64,000 nt of DNA from Cocos nucifera (GCA_006176705.1 QRFJ01000755.1:1045025-1109024), one strand, 5' to 3'. Shown: positions 22,707-36,424, counted from the first letter of the stretch. The notes: generated by a model not told the origin, from the sequence alone. Numbers and translations are program-made.

Positions 22707-24985
22707 TGAAGAAGAAAATCAAATTTTTTGGATCAGGTTTATTCAAATCTGATTGAATCGAGAGGCATATTTCAAAAATTTTTCTTAGATCCAAATCAGA
22801 TCTGACATTTTTCAGATCTGATTTTATGATCTGATAAATAAAAAAATTAAATTAAATTTAAATTAATATTATCTTATTTTGGATAATTCGATTATCCTTT
22901 GATGATCCTGCTGATTACCTGAGGTTCTGGATCTAGCCATGCAAGCGTTTGATCTCTATCGATATCCACTCGGACTGGATCTGAAGATCTTTTTTTTCTC
23001 TTTCTTTTCTCCAAAAATCAGATCTGGATCTGATTTGGAGGATCTTCAAAACTCCTTCTGAAGATTAGCAGTCGTCTCTGCAGCAGTGCTGTCTTCTTCC
23101 TTTCTCGTCAGCCTTTTCTTGCCTGGATCGCACCAAACTGAAGCCCAACTTTTTTGGGCGTAGAGAGGATAGAGAGGGTCAGAAGATGGCATGGAGGAGG
23201 GAGAGGGATAGCCTTGGGGTGTGGGCTAAGAGAAACTCTCTTTAGGTTGGGTGCAGATAGGATTTATTTATAGACCCTGCTGCGCCATGCAGTGCTGCAT
23301 CATTCCGACCAATCGCATTGCTTCATGCAATCAGATCTAAATCTGATTGGTGGGATGATATTATCTGATCCAATCAGATGAGAGTCCCATAGATTCATCC
23401 TTAGATGGTGCCTTAGACTGGTCAAAGTCTATAGGTAAGGGTCACCTAGTTTGAATCCAAGAAGCAACCTAGAGTCCCATCCGTATGGGACTCCAGGTTT
23501 ATCCACATGGGGCGCACGCCATCCTAGGCGTGCGCCCTCCTTCTTTCCAAATGGTAGGGGACAAGGTCCCCTATCTGCTCTCCAATGGGTGCATGACACA
23601 TGGGCAGATGTCCAAGGGTCAAAGGTCAATGTTTGACCAAAGTCAAAGACAAGAATTAGCAGGTGATGAAAAATGGCAGGTGTTGTCTCAAATTTATCTC
23701 ATAAATTAAGACAATCCTTTTCTGACTTGGACAAGCTCCAGTCAGACCAGGTAAAGGTACCTGAGTGAGCACAAACTCATTTGGCTCAGTCGAGACAACT
23801 TTTAATGATAGAAAAAGAAGAATGTTAGGTTCAATCGTGTGCTAGCACGATTTTCTTGAACCTAATTGAATCTAATTCAAATCAATTGAACTGGGTTAGT
23901 CCAATTGATGATATCCAGATCCAAACCCTTATTTGTGTGATCCAGTTAGGTTCAGTTCTGTATGGTAATGGGATATGTCATGATCTCCATCATCGACATC
24001 ATCGAAACTCCTTTCGATGGATCAGAACTCTTCTGATTCAGACAACTAGAATGATCGATCATCTAAATCATTCTAATTGCTCCCAAAATCCACCAGTGAC
24101 ACCTAGCAGTATATGGTGGCAACCCATCAAAACTGAAAAATGAACCTCTTGGTGCAGCTACTTGTGTGATTAAGTTCTTCTATCTTGAGCCCCGATCAGA
24201 TTAGGGTTAAGGTGAACTCGTCAAACCCTAATTTCTATCATATGATTTAATCATTCGATTCAAGTCCGATGTGAAAATCTTAATAGAAACTCTTTCTATT
24301 ATTTCACTCTCTGCCATGGCCATGGGCTTATGGACTTGATTCTCATGATCATCATAGGGCTGCTCCTCATCCACCGAGGTAGATAGATTCCATCTTGGTG
24401 CAATCCAATTCCTACAATGAACATGCTATAGCCAACATACACCTCAGGATTCCGAATGGCTAGGAGATCGAGTCATGGTGTAGTCAAACTATAACACCCT
24501 CAAGGTGAACTACCGATGCACCTCAGGTCAAAGAACCAGACACACCACTGCAGCTTCGAGTCAGTCATCGACGAGAAGGTAGACTTCCTTATGACTACTC
24601 GAGGTGGTCACGCTCAGTGCCCTCGTTCTCTAACGAGTACCTGTACTCTCACTCTGGTGTCTCTACACCATAGACTCAAGACTCATCTACTATAAAGAAG
24701 CGATTGTACACCAACCTTCTGGATCAATCACCATCCTCATGATGATCCTACGGTCAGGAGCATTTTATGAGTTAATAATGAAAATTCATGTCTTAAATTT
24801 TCAACTCTTGAAAATATGAATTATCATTACCATTAACTCAAGGGATGTATCACAGACACTAAATACACATATGTGATAGAAAATAATCCCATTTTATTAT
24901 TTATAGTCAAAATTATAATTTTGCCCCTTAGAAGTGTATTACAAGTGTCAGCCAATTCTGGCTTCTAGGGCACACATATCTAACA
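22707..24985 (-). repeat. E4 3' LTR
   Basis: A 2279-bp TG...CA repeat matching the split right copy (248 plus 2039 bp). Its neighbour at 24986-25001 is the polypurine tract on the minus strand ('aagtgggagtt'). ORFs inside it are non-coding. Confidence 0.9.
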
Positions 24986-24999
24986 AACTCCCACTTGAC

Positions 25000-26520
25000 C
25001 TAAAGCCAATTGGCTACAAATCTAAGTCCCATCTTCTCAAGGTGGGCTTCGATCTTCTGCTGGCCCAATGGCTTTGTAAGTGGGTCTGCCACATTATCTG
25101 CGGAGTCGACTCTCTTGACCTCGACGTAACCCTTCTCGAGGTAATCGCGGATGAGGTGGTATCGCCGCTCGATGTGCTTGAATTTTTGGTGAGACCTCGG
25201 CTCCTTAGCAAGGGCTATGGCGCCATTATTGTCGCAGTACAGAGGAATGGCATCTGATGGCATCACTCCGATCTCTGCGGCAAACTTCTTGTACCAGAAT
25301 GCCTCCTTTGCAGCTTCTGATGCAGCGATGTATTCTGCTTCCATGGTGGAATCTGCTATCACTGTCTGCTTGAAACTTTTTCCAACTGACAGCTCCACCA
25401 TTGCACACAAACAGACTCCCAGATGTCGACTTTCGATCATCTACATCGGACATAAAATCCGAGTCTGTATACCCCTGGACTTGGAGTTCTCCATTACCAA
25501 AGACCAACAACATATCCTTAGTTCTTCTCAAGTACTTAAGGATACATTTCACAGAAGTCCAGTGTTCTTCACCTGGATTCGACTGATATCTGCTCGTGAC
25601 ACTCACAGCATGGGCTATATCAGGTCGTGTACATAACATGGCATACATGAGGCTCCCTATTGCTGAAGCATAAGGGATCTTGCTCATGCATTCTATTTCC
25701 TCAGGTGTGCTAGGGCACATCTTCTTGGAAAGATGAATGCCATGTCTGAAGGGTACCAAACCCCTCTTAGAGTTTTCCATGCTAAACCTCTTTAGCACTT
25801 CCTCTATGTACATCTTCTGTGAAAGTCCTAGCATCCTATTCGGTCTATCTCTATAGACCTTAATTCCTAGAATAAAGGATGCTTCTCCTAGGTCTTTCAT
25901 GGAGAATTCTTTAGATAACCATATTTTAACTATGGTCAACATGGGAATATCATTTCAATAAGGAGGATGTCATCCACGTACAATACGAGGAAGACAACAG
26001 CGCTCCCACTGACCTTTTTGAAGACACATGGCTTCCTCCTCATTTTTGATGAAATCCAAATAATTTTGATCACATCATTAAAATGAGTATTCCAGCTCCG
26101 AGATGCTTGCTTAAGTCCATATATGGACCTTTGCAGCTTGCATACCTTGTGATCATCATCACTGGATGTGAAACCTAGCGGCTGTTCCATATAGATATCT
26201 TCCTCAAGATATCCATTTAAGAATGCCATTTTCACGTCCATTTGCCATATTTCATAATCGAAATAGGCTGCAACAGCAAGCAATGTGCGGATGGATTTTA
26301 GCATAGCTACTGGAAAAAAGGTATCCTGATAGTCAATGCCTTCGCATTGACTATAACCTTTTGCCACTAATCTAGCCTTGAATGTCTCCACATTTCCATC
26401 TGCACCAATCTTTCTCTTGAAGATCCATTTACACCCAATAGGTACTATACCTTCTGGTGGATCTACCAAGGTCCAGACTTGGTTTGAGTGCATCGAGTCA
26501 ATTTCTGACTTCATTGCCTC
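25000..26520 (-). pseudogene. E4 reverse transcriptase and RNase H
   Basis: The frame 26514-25936 reads 'GCKWIFKRKIGADGNVETFK', 'MDVKMAFLNGYLEEDIYMEQ', 'RSIYGLKQASRSWNTHF' and the catalytic 'LYVDDILLIE'. It is followed by 25942-25226 with 'KDLGEASFILGIKVY', 'LCTRPDIAHAVSVTSRYQ' and the RNase H start 'GYTDSDFMSDVDDRKSTS', and by 25440-25000 with 'TMEAEYIAASEAAKEAFW' and 'LYCDNNGAIALAKEP'. The overlapping ends of these frames show frameshifts near 25940 and 25330. Residue content is well preserved, so this copy is younger than E0 or E6. Confidence 0.9.
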
Positions 26521-27700
26521 TAACCATTTCTCGGAGTCGATATCTGATATCGCCTCGTTATAGGTTTTGGGATCATCACCATGAACCCATTACCTACGAG
26601 GAACATTTTCTCTACTTCCTCTGAAATAGTACCTAAGTACCTCTCAGGAGGATGAAAAACTCTTTTCGATCTACGAGGTGGAGGAGGTAGTGAATGGATT
26701 GGCTCAACCTGATTTGGTTCCATTTGGTCCTTAGCTCGTTGCTCTTGTGAGACTTTCTCATCGAGCTTGATCTGCTTTCCAATGCCGCTATCTTGAATAA
26801 ACTATTTTTCAAGAAAGATGGCATGTCGACTCACAATCACATTGTGATCTTCTGGAATGTAGAAATAATATCCTAATGACTCTTTAGGATATCCTATGAA
26901 TCGAGCTCTAAAGGACCTAAAGTCTAACTTGTCCGCTTGTTGTCTTTTGACATGAGCCGGACAATCCCCAAATTCTGAGATGACTCAGACTTGGTTTCTT
27001 ACCATGCCATATCTCATACGGTGTGGTAGGAACGATTTTAGAAGGAACCCTATTCAGTAAGTATATTGCTAGTTAACAAACAGTATCCCCAAAAAAAATC
27101 AGGAAGGTCTGTGAAGCTCATCATGGATCGGACCATATCTAATAGGGTCCGATTTCTCCATTCTGAAAATCTCCGTTGAGTTGAGGTGTTCCAGGTGGAG
27201 TCCATTGAGAGACTATGCCATTTTTCTTGAGATAGTCTAGGAAATTTTTGACTAAGGTATTCACCTCCTCGATCTGATCGAAGAACCTTAATGGAATTTT
27301 TCAGTTTGCTTTTTCTACTTCATGTCTGAATTCTTTGAACTTTTCAAAAGCTTCAGACTTGTGTCTCATAAGATACACATACCCATACCTAGATAGATCA
27401 TCGATAAAGGTTAATGAAGTAGACAAAATTGCCTCTAGCCGGCACATCAAATGGGCCGCACACATCAGTATGTACTAGGGCAAGAAGATCTGTGGCCCTT
27501 TCCCCATGTCCTACAAAAGGGAGTTTAGTCATTTTGCCATTGAAGACAAGATTCACAAATTGGATATGACTCGAAAGTCAATGGACTCAATAGCCCATTT
27601 TTCTCCAATTTGTTAATCCTATCTTCTGCTATATGACCTAATCTTAGGTGCCATAGATACCTATCATTTGGACTATCCCTAGGTCATTTTGATTTTATGG
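26521..27700 (-). pseudogene. E4 integrase
   Basis: Aligns by eye with the integrase of E5 (35560-36600). The C-terminal linker with 'PPPRRSKRVFHPPERYLG' is open at 26723-26520. The core lies in 26880-27600, where no frame longer than about 60 codons survives. The zinc-binding segment is near 27560-27680. Stops and indels exceed those in E5. Confidence 0.75.
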
Positions 27701-28029
27701 CATTCACATTTTGCTCGATAATTAAAAATAGATACATCAATATGTAACTGATAAAGATCCGTTAATAAGAAAACCATTTGCAATTTTATTTCTTTCATAA
27801 AGAATGTTACAATGGTCCTTAAGAAAACTAATCACATAGCCTTCTAATGCTAAGGCATGAAATAGAAATCAAATTCCTGCTAGCTGCAGGCACATAATAA
27901 CAGTCTTTTAAAACTAAGTCTAAACCAGATGGTAATCGAAGAGGGTATGTTCCCACGGCCACTGCAGCAACTCTTGCTCCATTTTTGATGCGTACAGGAT
28001 CATCTCTCCATCCCTCAGCCTCCTGCTAT

Positions 28030-29000
28030 CCTCAAGATCCCTGCATAGAAGTGCACAAGTGAGCACTAGAACCAGAGTCAAGCATCCCAACTGGATGCAG
28101 AAGAAATCGTAAGGTTAGACTCAATAACGAGCATACCTCCAGAAGGACCTTCCTTCTTCTTTTCTTCAGGGTGGCCAGGTAAGTAGGGCAGTTCCGCTTC
28201 CAATGGCCGTCGCATTGTTGCAATGGAAAAATACTTTCCTTTGTCAGCGGCCTTCTTCTTCAACTCTGCCTTTTTCTTCTTTCCTCCTTCCATCTTTTGC
28301 TTTTTCACAGACTTCTTTTTCTTTTCCATAAGACTTTCTTTTGGAAGAAGTCCATTCCATAGCAAGAACTGAGCCTTTAGAACCTTTCATAGAAAGCTCA
28401 GCGGTGACCAGCATATTCATTAATTCGGCCAAGAAATTTTGAAGTTTATGCATGTGGTAATTCATGATGAATTGCCCATATGCATCAGTCAAGGATTGCA
28501 GAATAATATCATTCTGCAGATCCAAGTCTAACTTCACACCGAGCTTCTCAAGCTCTTCCATGTCCTTGATCATCATCAGACAGTGATCTTGGACTGACTG
28601 CCCATCATGCATCTTAGCCTTAAAAAGTCATTTCGTGACTTGATACTTGGCTGCGCGACTCTGTTCACCAAACATCTCCTATAGGTGAGCCAACATTTGG
28701 CGAGCAGTCCTGATATCTTCATGTTGGCACTGGAGCTCATCAGACATCGAGCCCAACATGTAATATCTGGCCTTATTATCTTCGTCTATCCATTTTTTCA
28801 GAGACGCTCTCTGTTCAGTGGATGGACGGGCTGGTAAGGTGGGAGGATCCTGGTCCAATACATGAGGTTAACTTCTTGGAACCCAAAATAATTTTGTAGT
28901 TCTGGAGCCAATCTTTATAATTTGGTTCGGTCAGTCTATGTGTGTCCAGGATACGTGCTAATGGATTGGATGCAGATATTTTTCTGTAGAGAGTCAAAGA
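28030..29000 (-). pseudogene. gag: E4 gag and protease site
   Basis: The gag N-terminus is at 28997-28815 ('ARILDTHRLTEPNYKDWLQN'), the gag core at 28612-28244 ('VQDHCLMMIKDMEELEKLG', 'LQNDIILQSLTDAYGQFIMN'), then a Lys-rich stretch. A zinc knuckle near 28225-28190 is disrupted by a small insertion and by loss of the first Cys. The protease site 'MLDSGSSAHLC' lies at about 28085-28050. The E5 left copy lacks the gag part that this copy retains. Confidence 0.8.
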
Positions 29001-30841
29001 TTCTAGTTAGATATTGTAATTATGACTTGACCAATTTATTTAGAAATTTTATTTTTAAATAAATTAGCTTCCCACTATTTTCTTGGATCCCTACACTTCC
29101 TCTGTAGAGATGCGAAAAATCTCCACGATTAATGATTTCTAGTGGGTGGTGCGGTCTCACCAACTGACTCATCACCTCACCTAACAGTTATTGGTGATGG
29201 GTTAGCCAATGAGTGAACAACTCTTGTTCAATGATTCTCTAATCATGGTGCACCCAAACTTGATCTCTAATTCATGAATCTCACCGTATCCGAAATATTG
29301 ATCCACTCCTTAGTTAAGTCAGACCCACCATTTGCACAGACTGGATTCCTAATTGAGTCTCTCACCGTATCCAAAATATTGAGCCCAACTCATCCTCCAG
29401 CCCATAGCATCCAATGCCTAATAGACATGGTTGCATCTTCCTGGTGCAACTGAGCCACTGTATCCAGCCGAGAACAATCAACCCCAAAAAGGGCCCGCAC
29501 ATCTACAATGGTGGAAGACCTCAGACTTAATCTTTTCTTAGGAAAGAATTGATTTAGGTCTCATTAAACTAGACTTGACATAGTCATAACAATTATGACT
29601 AACCTAGTGACATGGGTTAGCTCAGATTATTGACCATCTCAAATTAGAACTGAGTCAACAAACATGGCCAGATAAGTGAGACCGATGGAAGCGATATGCC
29701 ATTAACTCGATAAGAACGCATTCGAGTCAAGTAGCTTCCAATTAAAAATCAGTCGATCGTATCTATGCCAAACTTATCTTAGACACCAAATTATTGAGTT
29801 CGAACCAATCGGTTTAGCCTACAATCCAGACTCTAATCACTGAGCCTAATTGGATCTTAGCTTGATCGATCGATCACGTGACTTGATCTTGACCCAGACT
29901 TAAACCTATTAGGTTGGTCAATTTAAGCACCGTTGATCCCATCTAACCAACTCTTGATTCAGTTTGATCAACCGCTTAAACCTAATTGAGCTACCCAAGC
30001 TCGAACCCAATTTTATGAATATGTCTTAGATTTAAAATTCTCAATTTTAGATCTAATTAATATTTCATAATCTTAATTCTTAATTAAATTTAGAATTCAC
30101 AAACAAAACATGTAAATAAGATCCTAAAATTTTAGGATCTAAGATTTTAAAGAAAATAAGTTTTCAATTTTTAATTAAGGACGAACACGCAGCATCCCTA
30201 CACATCATAAGAACACCCCATCGAATGGAAGGAGAGAATTTTTAAATCCTACTTTGTTCTTATGACCGGACGACCAAGAGGAACGTCTTAATCATAAATA
30301 CAACTAATCTACAAAACTAATTAGATCTAAGCGTATATCTCATATAAAAATTGATTAAATTAAAATATGTTTTGCATACATGTCATGTATCATATCATGC
30401 ATATTTTTCATATCTAAATTATCTCATAATCATCTAAAAAATTAAATTTAAATTCGATCACATCAAATAAAATTTAATCTAGATTCTTTTATAGAACTAT
30501 TCTACAACTAGTCTAAACATGCAACTATCATATCTCATATGAACAAATTAAATTTAATTTATTTTTTATTTTTAGATCTAATTATAAAATTTATAAGATT
30601 AAAAGATAGTAAATAAATAGATCTCAAAATTATATTTAATCAAATAAAAATTATGATTATACTAGACTACACATAAAATAATTCTATTCCTAGTCTAGTT
30701 ATGTATCTCATATATTTTAGATCTAGATTAATTAATTTTAATTTTTAATTTTTTAATTTTAGATCTAATCACATCTCATGTGATATCTAAAATTATTAAT
30801 TTATTAAATTAAATTAGATCTAAATAAATTTTATGCAATCT
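29001..30841 (-). other. E4 5' leader
   Basis: About 1.84 kb between primer site and gag with no coding signal, conserved in order with 33401-34865 of E5, for example the phrases around the 'cgaacccagtatt' and 'ggtcataagaac' stretches. A long untranslated leader is usual in this copia lineage and would hold packaging signals; none can be located here. Confidence 0.6.
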
Positions 30842-30853
30842 AGCTCTGATACC
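30842..30853 (-). promoter_or_regulatory. E4 primer-binding site
   Basis: The minus strand reads TGGTATCAGAGC, a perfect initiator tRNA-Met site three bases from the LTR. Confidence 0.9.
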
Positions 30854-30856
30854 AAT

Positions 30857-31104
30857 TGAAGGAGAAAATCAGATTTTTTGGATCAGATTCATTCAAATCT
30901 GATTGAATCAAGAGGTATATTTCAAAATTTTTTTTTTAGATCTAAATTAGATCTGACATTTTTCAGATCAAATTTTATGATCTGATAAATAAAAAAATTA
31001 ACTTAAATTAAATTTAAATTAATGTTATCTTATTTTGGATAATCCGATGATCCTTTGATGATCCTGCTGATTGTCTGAGGTTTTGGATCTAGCCATGCAA
31101 ATGC
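30857..31104 (-). repeat. E4 5' LTR, left fragment
   Basis: It starts 'TGAAGGAGAAAATCAG' and follows LTR 22707-24985 up to 'ccatgcaaatgc', where E5 is inserted. The rest is at 46424-48462. Confidence 0.9.
31100..31104. repeat. E5 target-site duplication (left)
   Basis: AATGC directly precedes the first E5 LTR and recurs at 46419-46423 after the last one, so the whole three-LTR array sits between one pair of duplications. Confidence 0.9.
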
Positions 31105-33385
31105 TGTTAGATATATGTGCCCTAGAAGCTAGAATTGGCTGACACTTGGAATACACTTCTAGGGACAAAATTATAATTTTGACTAATATCAATAAAATAA
31201 ATTATTTTCTATCACATATGTGTATGTAGTGTCTGTGATACATCCTTTGAGTTAATGGTAATAATAATTCATATTTTCAAGAGTTGAAAATTTAAGACAT
31301 GAATAATCATTATTAACTCATAAAATGCTCCCGACCACAGGATCATCATGAGGATGGTGATTGATCCAAAAGATTGGTGTACAATCGCTTCTCTTTAGTA
31401 GATGAATCTTGAGTCTACGGTGTGGAGACATCAGAGCGAGAGTACAGGTACTCGTTAGAGAATGAGGGCACTGAGCGTGACCACCTCGAGTAGTCATTAG
31501 GAAGTCTACCTTCTCGTCAATGACTGACTCGATGCTGCAGTAGTGTGTCTGGTTCTTTGACCTGAGGTGCATCGACAGTTCACCTTGAGGGTGTTATAGT
31601 TTGACTACACCATTACTCGAATCTCCTAGCCATATGGAACCCTGAGGTGTATGTTGGCTATAGCATGTTCATTGTAGGAACTGGATAGCATCAAGATGGA
31701 ATCTATCTACCTCGGTGGTAGAGGAGCAGCCCTATGATGATCATGAGAATCAAGTCCAGAAGTCCATGGCCATGGCAGAGTGAAATAATAGAAAGAGTTT
31801 CTATTTAGATTTTCACATTGGACTTGAATCGAATGATTACATCATATGACAGAGACTAGGGTTTGACGAGTTCACCTTAACCCTAATCTGATCGGGGCTC
31901 AAGATAGAAGAACTTAATCACACAGGTAGCTGCACCAAGAGGTTCGCATTCAGCTCTGATGGGTTGCCACCATATACTGCTAGGTGTCACTGGTGGATTT
32001 TGGGAGCAATTAGAATGATTTAGATGATCGATCATTCTAGCTGTTCGAATCAGAAGAGTTCTGATCCATCGAAAGGAGTTTCGATGATGTCGATGATAGA
32101 GATCATGACATATCCCATTACCATACAGAACTGAACCTAACTGGGTCACACAAACAAGGGTTTGAATCTGGTGATCATCAATTGAACTGATCTAGTTCAA
32201 TTGATCTGAATGAGATTCAATTAGGTTCAAGGAAAATCGTGCTAGCACTCGATTGAACCTAACGTTCTTCTTTTACTATCATAAATAGTTGTCCTGACTG
32301 AGCCAAAGGAGTTTGTGCTCATTTAGAGGCCTTCACTTTGTCTGACTGGAGCTTGTCCAAGTCAGAAAAGGTTGTCTTATTTTGTAAGACATTATCCTGT
32401 CCATTTTTAGGTCACCTACCATTTCTCATCCTTTGACTTTGGTCAAAAGTTGACCTTTGACTGGTCAAATATTGACCATTGATACTTTGACTTTTATCCA
32501 TGTGTCACACACCTATTGGAGAGCTGGTGGGGGCCTATCCTCCTGCCAGAACCTGGCAAGGAGGAGGGCGCACGCCACCCTTGGCGTGTGCCCAAGCTAG
32601 AGGCGCCCAAGAGTCCCTGTTGGATAAGGACTCCATCTCCATTTTGGATTTCAATTAGAGTTCTCCTAAGAACCAACTTTGACTGATCTTAGATGCCCTC
32701 TAAGGAGGAATCCAGGGGACTCTATTCCCACCAATCAGATTTAGATCTGATTTTATAAAGGATTGTGATTGGTTGGGAAGAAGAGGAGTTGGATCATGCT
32801 TAGTCTATAAATAAGACCCTGCACCCAACTCAAATTAAGATTGAAATAATAATTCTCCACGTCCCAAGACTGCTTCTTCTCTCCTCCATGCCAAACCCAC
32901 CTTCTCCCTCTCCTCTCCACATCCAAAAGAAGTTTTGGACCTTGGTTGGTGCGATCCAGACGAGAGAAAGATGACTGAAAGCTAGAAGGTTGCGCTGCTG
33001 CAAAGAACAACTGCTGATCTTTAAAAGAAGTTTTGAAGATCCTCCATATCAGATCCAGATCTAATTTTTGAAGATGTGATAGAGAAGAAGAGAATCTCCA
33101 GATCCAGCTCAAGTGGATATCGGTAGAGGTCAGGCACTTGCGTGGCTAGATCCAGAACCTTCCGCTGCTTACAGGATCATCAATGGATAATAGGATTATC
33201 CACTTCAAGATAAATTAAATCTAATTTAATTTATCTAAATTTATTTTAATTTTTAAAATAATAATAATCAGATCTAAAATATCTTAGATCTGAATTAGGA
33301 TCAAAGAGAAAAATTTTTGAAATATATCTCTTGATCTGATCAGATCTGAACGAACCTGGATCCGAGAAATCAGGATTTTCCTTCA
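31105..33385 (+). repeat. E5 LTR a (5')
   Basis: A 2281-bp TG...CA repeat, followed two bases later by the primer site. A TATA-like 'tctataaataagaccc' at about 32803-32818 matches the same position in LTRs b and c and is the likely core promoter. Confidence 0.9.
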
Positions 33386-33387
33386 AC

Positions 33388-33400
33388 TGGTATCAGAGCC
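33388..33400 (+). promoter_or_regulatory. E5 primer-binding site
   Basis: TGGTATCAGAGCC, a 13-base match to the initiator tRNA-Met site, directly downstream of LTR a. Confidence 0.95.
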
Positions 33401-34870
33401 AAGGTTCTAAAAGTATTTAGATCTGATTTTAAATTTATTTTAATTAAAAAATAAATGATTTCAGATGTCACATGAGATGTGATCAGATCTGAAATTAGAA
33501 AAAATTAAAATTAAATGATTTGGATCTAAGATTAGAAAATATGCATGACTAGTTCTAAAATAGAATAGTTCTATAGAATAGTCTTGCATGTTTTCAATTT
33601 AATTTGATTAAATCATATTTTAGATCTAATTTATTTACTATTTTTTGATATTATAATGATTATAATAATATCTAAAAAATAGTAAATAAAAATTATTTAA
33701 TTTTAAATATCATATGAGATATGATTGATGCATGTCTAGACTAGTTGTAGAATAGTTCTACATAATTATCTAGATTAGAATTTATTTTGATTAGATCAAT
33801 TTAAATCTAATTTTTTAGATTATTATGAGATAATTTAGATCTGAAAATATGCATGATTCGATACATGAGATGTATGCAAAATATGCCATGATTAGATCTA
33901 ATTTGTATATGAGATATATGATATAGATCTAAAACTATTTTGTAGTATTGCATGTTCCTGATTAAGGCGTTCCTCTTGGCCGTCCGGTCATAAGAATGAA
34001 GAAGGGTTTAAAGGCCCTCTCCTTCCCATCCGATGGGGTGTTCTTATGATGTGTAGGGGTGCTGCGCGTTCGTCCTTAATCAGAAATTCCAAAACTTACT
34101 TTCTGCAAAATCCTAGATCCTGAAACCCTAGGATTTATTGTGCATATTTTATTTATGAACCCTACTTAATTAAAAATTAAGATTATGAAATATTAATTAG
34201 ATCTAAAATTAAGAATTTTAGATCTAAGACATATTCATAATACTGGGTTCGGGCTTGGGTAGCTCAATTAGGTCTAAGCGGTTGATCAAACCGAATCAAG
34301 AGTTGGTTAGATGGGATCAACAATGCTTAAATTGACCAGCCTAATAGGATTAAGTCTGGGTCAAGATCGAGTCACGATCAAGCAAGACCTAATTAGGCTC
34401 AGAGGTTAGAGTCTGGATTGTAGGCTAACCCAATTGGTTCTGACTCAATAATTTGGTGTCTAAGGTAAGTTTGGCACATACGATCGACTGATTTTTAATT
34501 GGAAGCTACTCGACCTGAATGCATTCTTGTACGAGTTAATGGCATATTCCTTCCACCGGTCTCACTTACCTGGCCATATCTGTTGACACAGTTCTGATCT
34601 GAGGTGGTCAATAATCCGAGCTAACCCATGCCACTAGGTTAGTCATAATTGTTATGACTATGACAAGTCTAGTTTAATGAGACCTGAATCAATTCTCCCT
34701 AAGAAAAGATTAAGTCTGAGGTCTTCCACCATTGTAGATGTGCGGGCCCTTCCAGGTTGATTGTTCTCGATTGGATACAGTGGCTCAGTTGCACCGGAAG
34801 ATGCAACCATGTCTATTAGGCATTGGATGCTATAAACTAGAGGATGAGTTGAGCTCAATATTTCGGACTT
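33401..34870 (+). other. E5 unit A leader, ending in a gag deletion
   Basis: Non-coding leader matching E4's leader on the other strand. At about 34866-34872 it jumps to sequence that in E4 lies roughly 985 bases further on (29372 to 28386 in E4), so the N-terminal and central gag regions are absent from this unit. Confidence 0.75.
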
Positions 34871-35424
34871 CTTTTAAAGGCTCAGTTCTTGCTATGGAAT
34901 GGACTTCTTCCAAAAGAAAGTCTTATGGAAAGAAAAAGAAGTCTGTGAAAAAGCAGAAGGTGGAAGGAACAAAGAAGAAGAAGGCAGAGCCGAAGAAAAA
35001 GATCGATGTCAAAGGAAAGTGTTTCCATTGCAACAGCGACGGCCATTGGAAGCGGAACTGCCCTACTTACCTGGCCACCCTGAAGAACAAGAAGGAAGGT
35101 CCTTCTGGAGGTATGCTCGTTATTGAGTCTAACCTTACGGTTTCTTCTGCATCCAGTTGGGTGCTTGACTCTGGTTCTAGTGCTCATCTGTGCACTTCCA
35201 TGCAGGGTCTTGAGGATAGCAGGAGGCTGAGGGATGGAGACATGATCCTACGCATCGGTAATGGAGCAAGAGTTGCTGCAGTAGCCGTGGGAACATACCC
35301 TCTTCGATTACCATCTGGTTTAGACTTAGTTTTGAAAGACTGTTATTATGTGCCTGCAGCTAGCAGGAATTTGATTTCTGTTTCATGCTTAGCACTAAGA
35401 AGGCTATGTGATTACCTTCTTTAA
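34871..35424 (+). pseudogene. E5 unit A gag C-terminus and protease
   Basis: The open frame starts in leader sequence and continues into gag after the deletion. It contains a Lys-rich stretch, an intact zinc knuckle at about 35023-35064 (Cys-x2-Cys-x4-His-x4-Cys) and the protease site 'WVLDSGSSAHLC' at about 35158-35193, followed by 'CYYVPAASRNLISVSCLALR'. A frameshift near 35400-35424 ends the frame. Without the gag core no particle protein can be made from this unit. Confidence 0.85.
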
Positions 35425-36424
35425 GGACCATTGTAACATTCTTTATGAAAGAAATAAAATTGCAAATGGTTTTCTTATTAATGGTCTTTATCAGCTACAT
35501 ATTGATGTACCTATTCTAACTATCGAGCAAAACGTGAATGCCAAACGACCTAGGGATAGTCCAAATGATAGATATCTATGGCACCTGAGATTAGGTCATA
35601 TAGCAGAAGATAGGATCAACAAATTGGAGAAAAATGGGCTATTGAGTCCATTGACTTCCGAGTCATATCCAACTTGTGAATCTTGTCTTCAAGGCAAAAT
35701 GACTAAACTCCCTTTTGTTGGACATGGGGAGAGGGCCACAGATCTCCTTGCCCTAGTACATACTGATGTGTGCGGCCCATTTGATGTGCCGGCTAGAGGC
35801 AATTTTGTCTACTTCATTACCTTTACCGATGATCTGTCTAGGTATGGGTATGTGTATCTTATGAGACACAAGTCTGAAGCTTTTGAAAAGTTCAAAGAAT
35901 TCAGACATGAAGTAGAAAAATAAACTGAAAAATCCCATTAAGGTTCTTCGATCAGATCGAGGAGGTGAATACCTTAGCCGGGAAATTCCTAGACTATCTC
36001 AAGGAAAAATGGCATAGTCTCTCAATGGACTCCACCAGGAACACCTCAACTCAACGGGGTTTCAGAATGGAGAAATCGGACTCTATTGGATATGGTCCGA
36101 TCCATGATGAGCTTCACAGACCTCCCTGATTTTCTTTGGGGACATTCATTGTTAACTTCAATTTATCTACTGAATAGGGTTCCCTCTAAGACCGTTCCTA
36201 CCACACCGTATGAGATATGGCACGGTAAGAAACCAAGTCTGAGTCATCTCAGAATTTGGGGTTGTCCGGCTCATGTCAAAAGACAACAAGCGGACAAGTT
36301 AGAGTTTAGGTCCTTCAGAGCTCGATTCATAGGATATCCTAAAGAGTCATTAGGATACTATTTCTACATTCCAGAAGACCACAATGTGATTGTGAGTCGA
36401 CATGCCATCTTTCTTGAAAAATAG
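35408..36424 (+). pseudogene. E5 unit A integrase
   Basis: The frame 35408-35923 holds the zinc-binding 'LWHLRLGHIAEDRINKLE' and 'CESCLQGK' segment, then the first core block 'HTDVCGPFDVPARGNFVYFI'. It ends at a TAA (35921-35923) where unit B has CAA. Indels at about 35932, 35983 and 36008 follow; the C-terminal part reopens at 36086-36424 ('LLTSIYLLNRVPSK', 'FIGYPKESLGYYFY'). It closes at a TAG that unit B shares. Confidence 0.85.

Noticed and set aside
31883..32149. Conserved 88-115-codon minus-strand frame repeated in every E4/E5 LTR (also near 23856, 39022, 44948 and 47334)
   Set aside because: The frame is kept because the LTRs are recent copies of each other. It differs in ends between copies, has no domain, and lies in LTR sequence, so a coding role is not supported.
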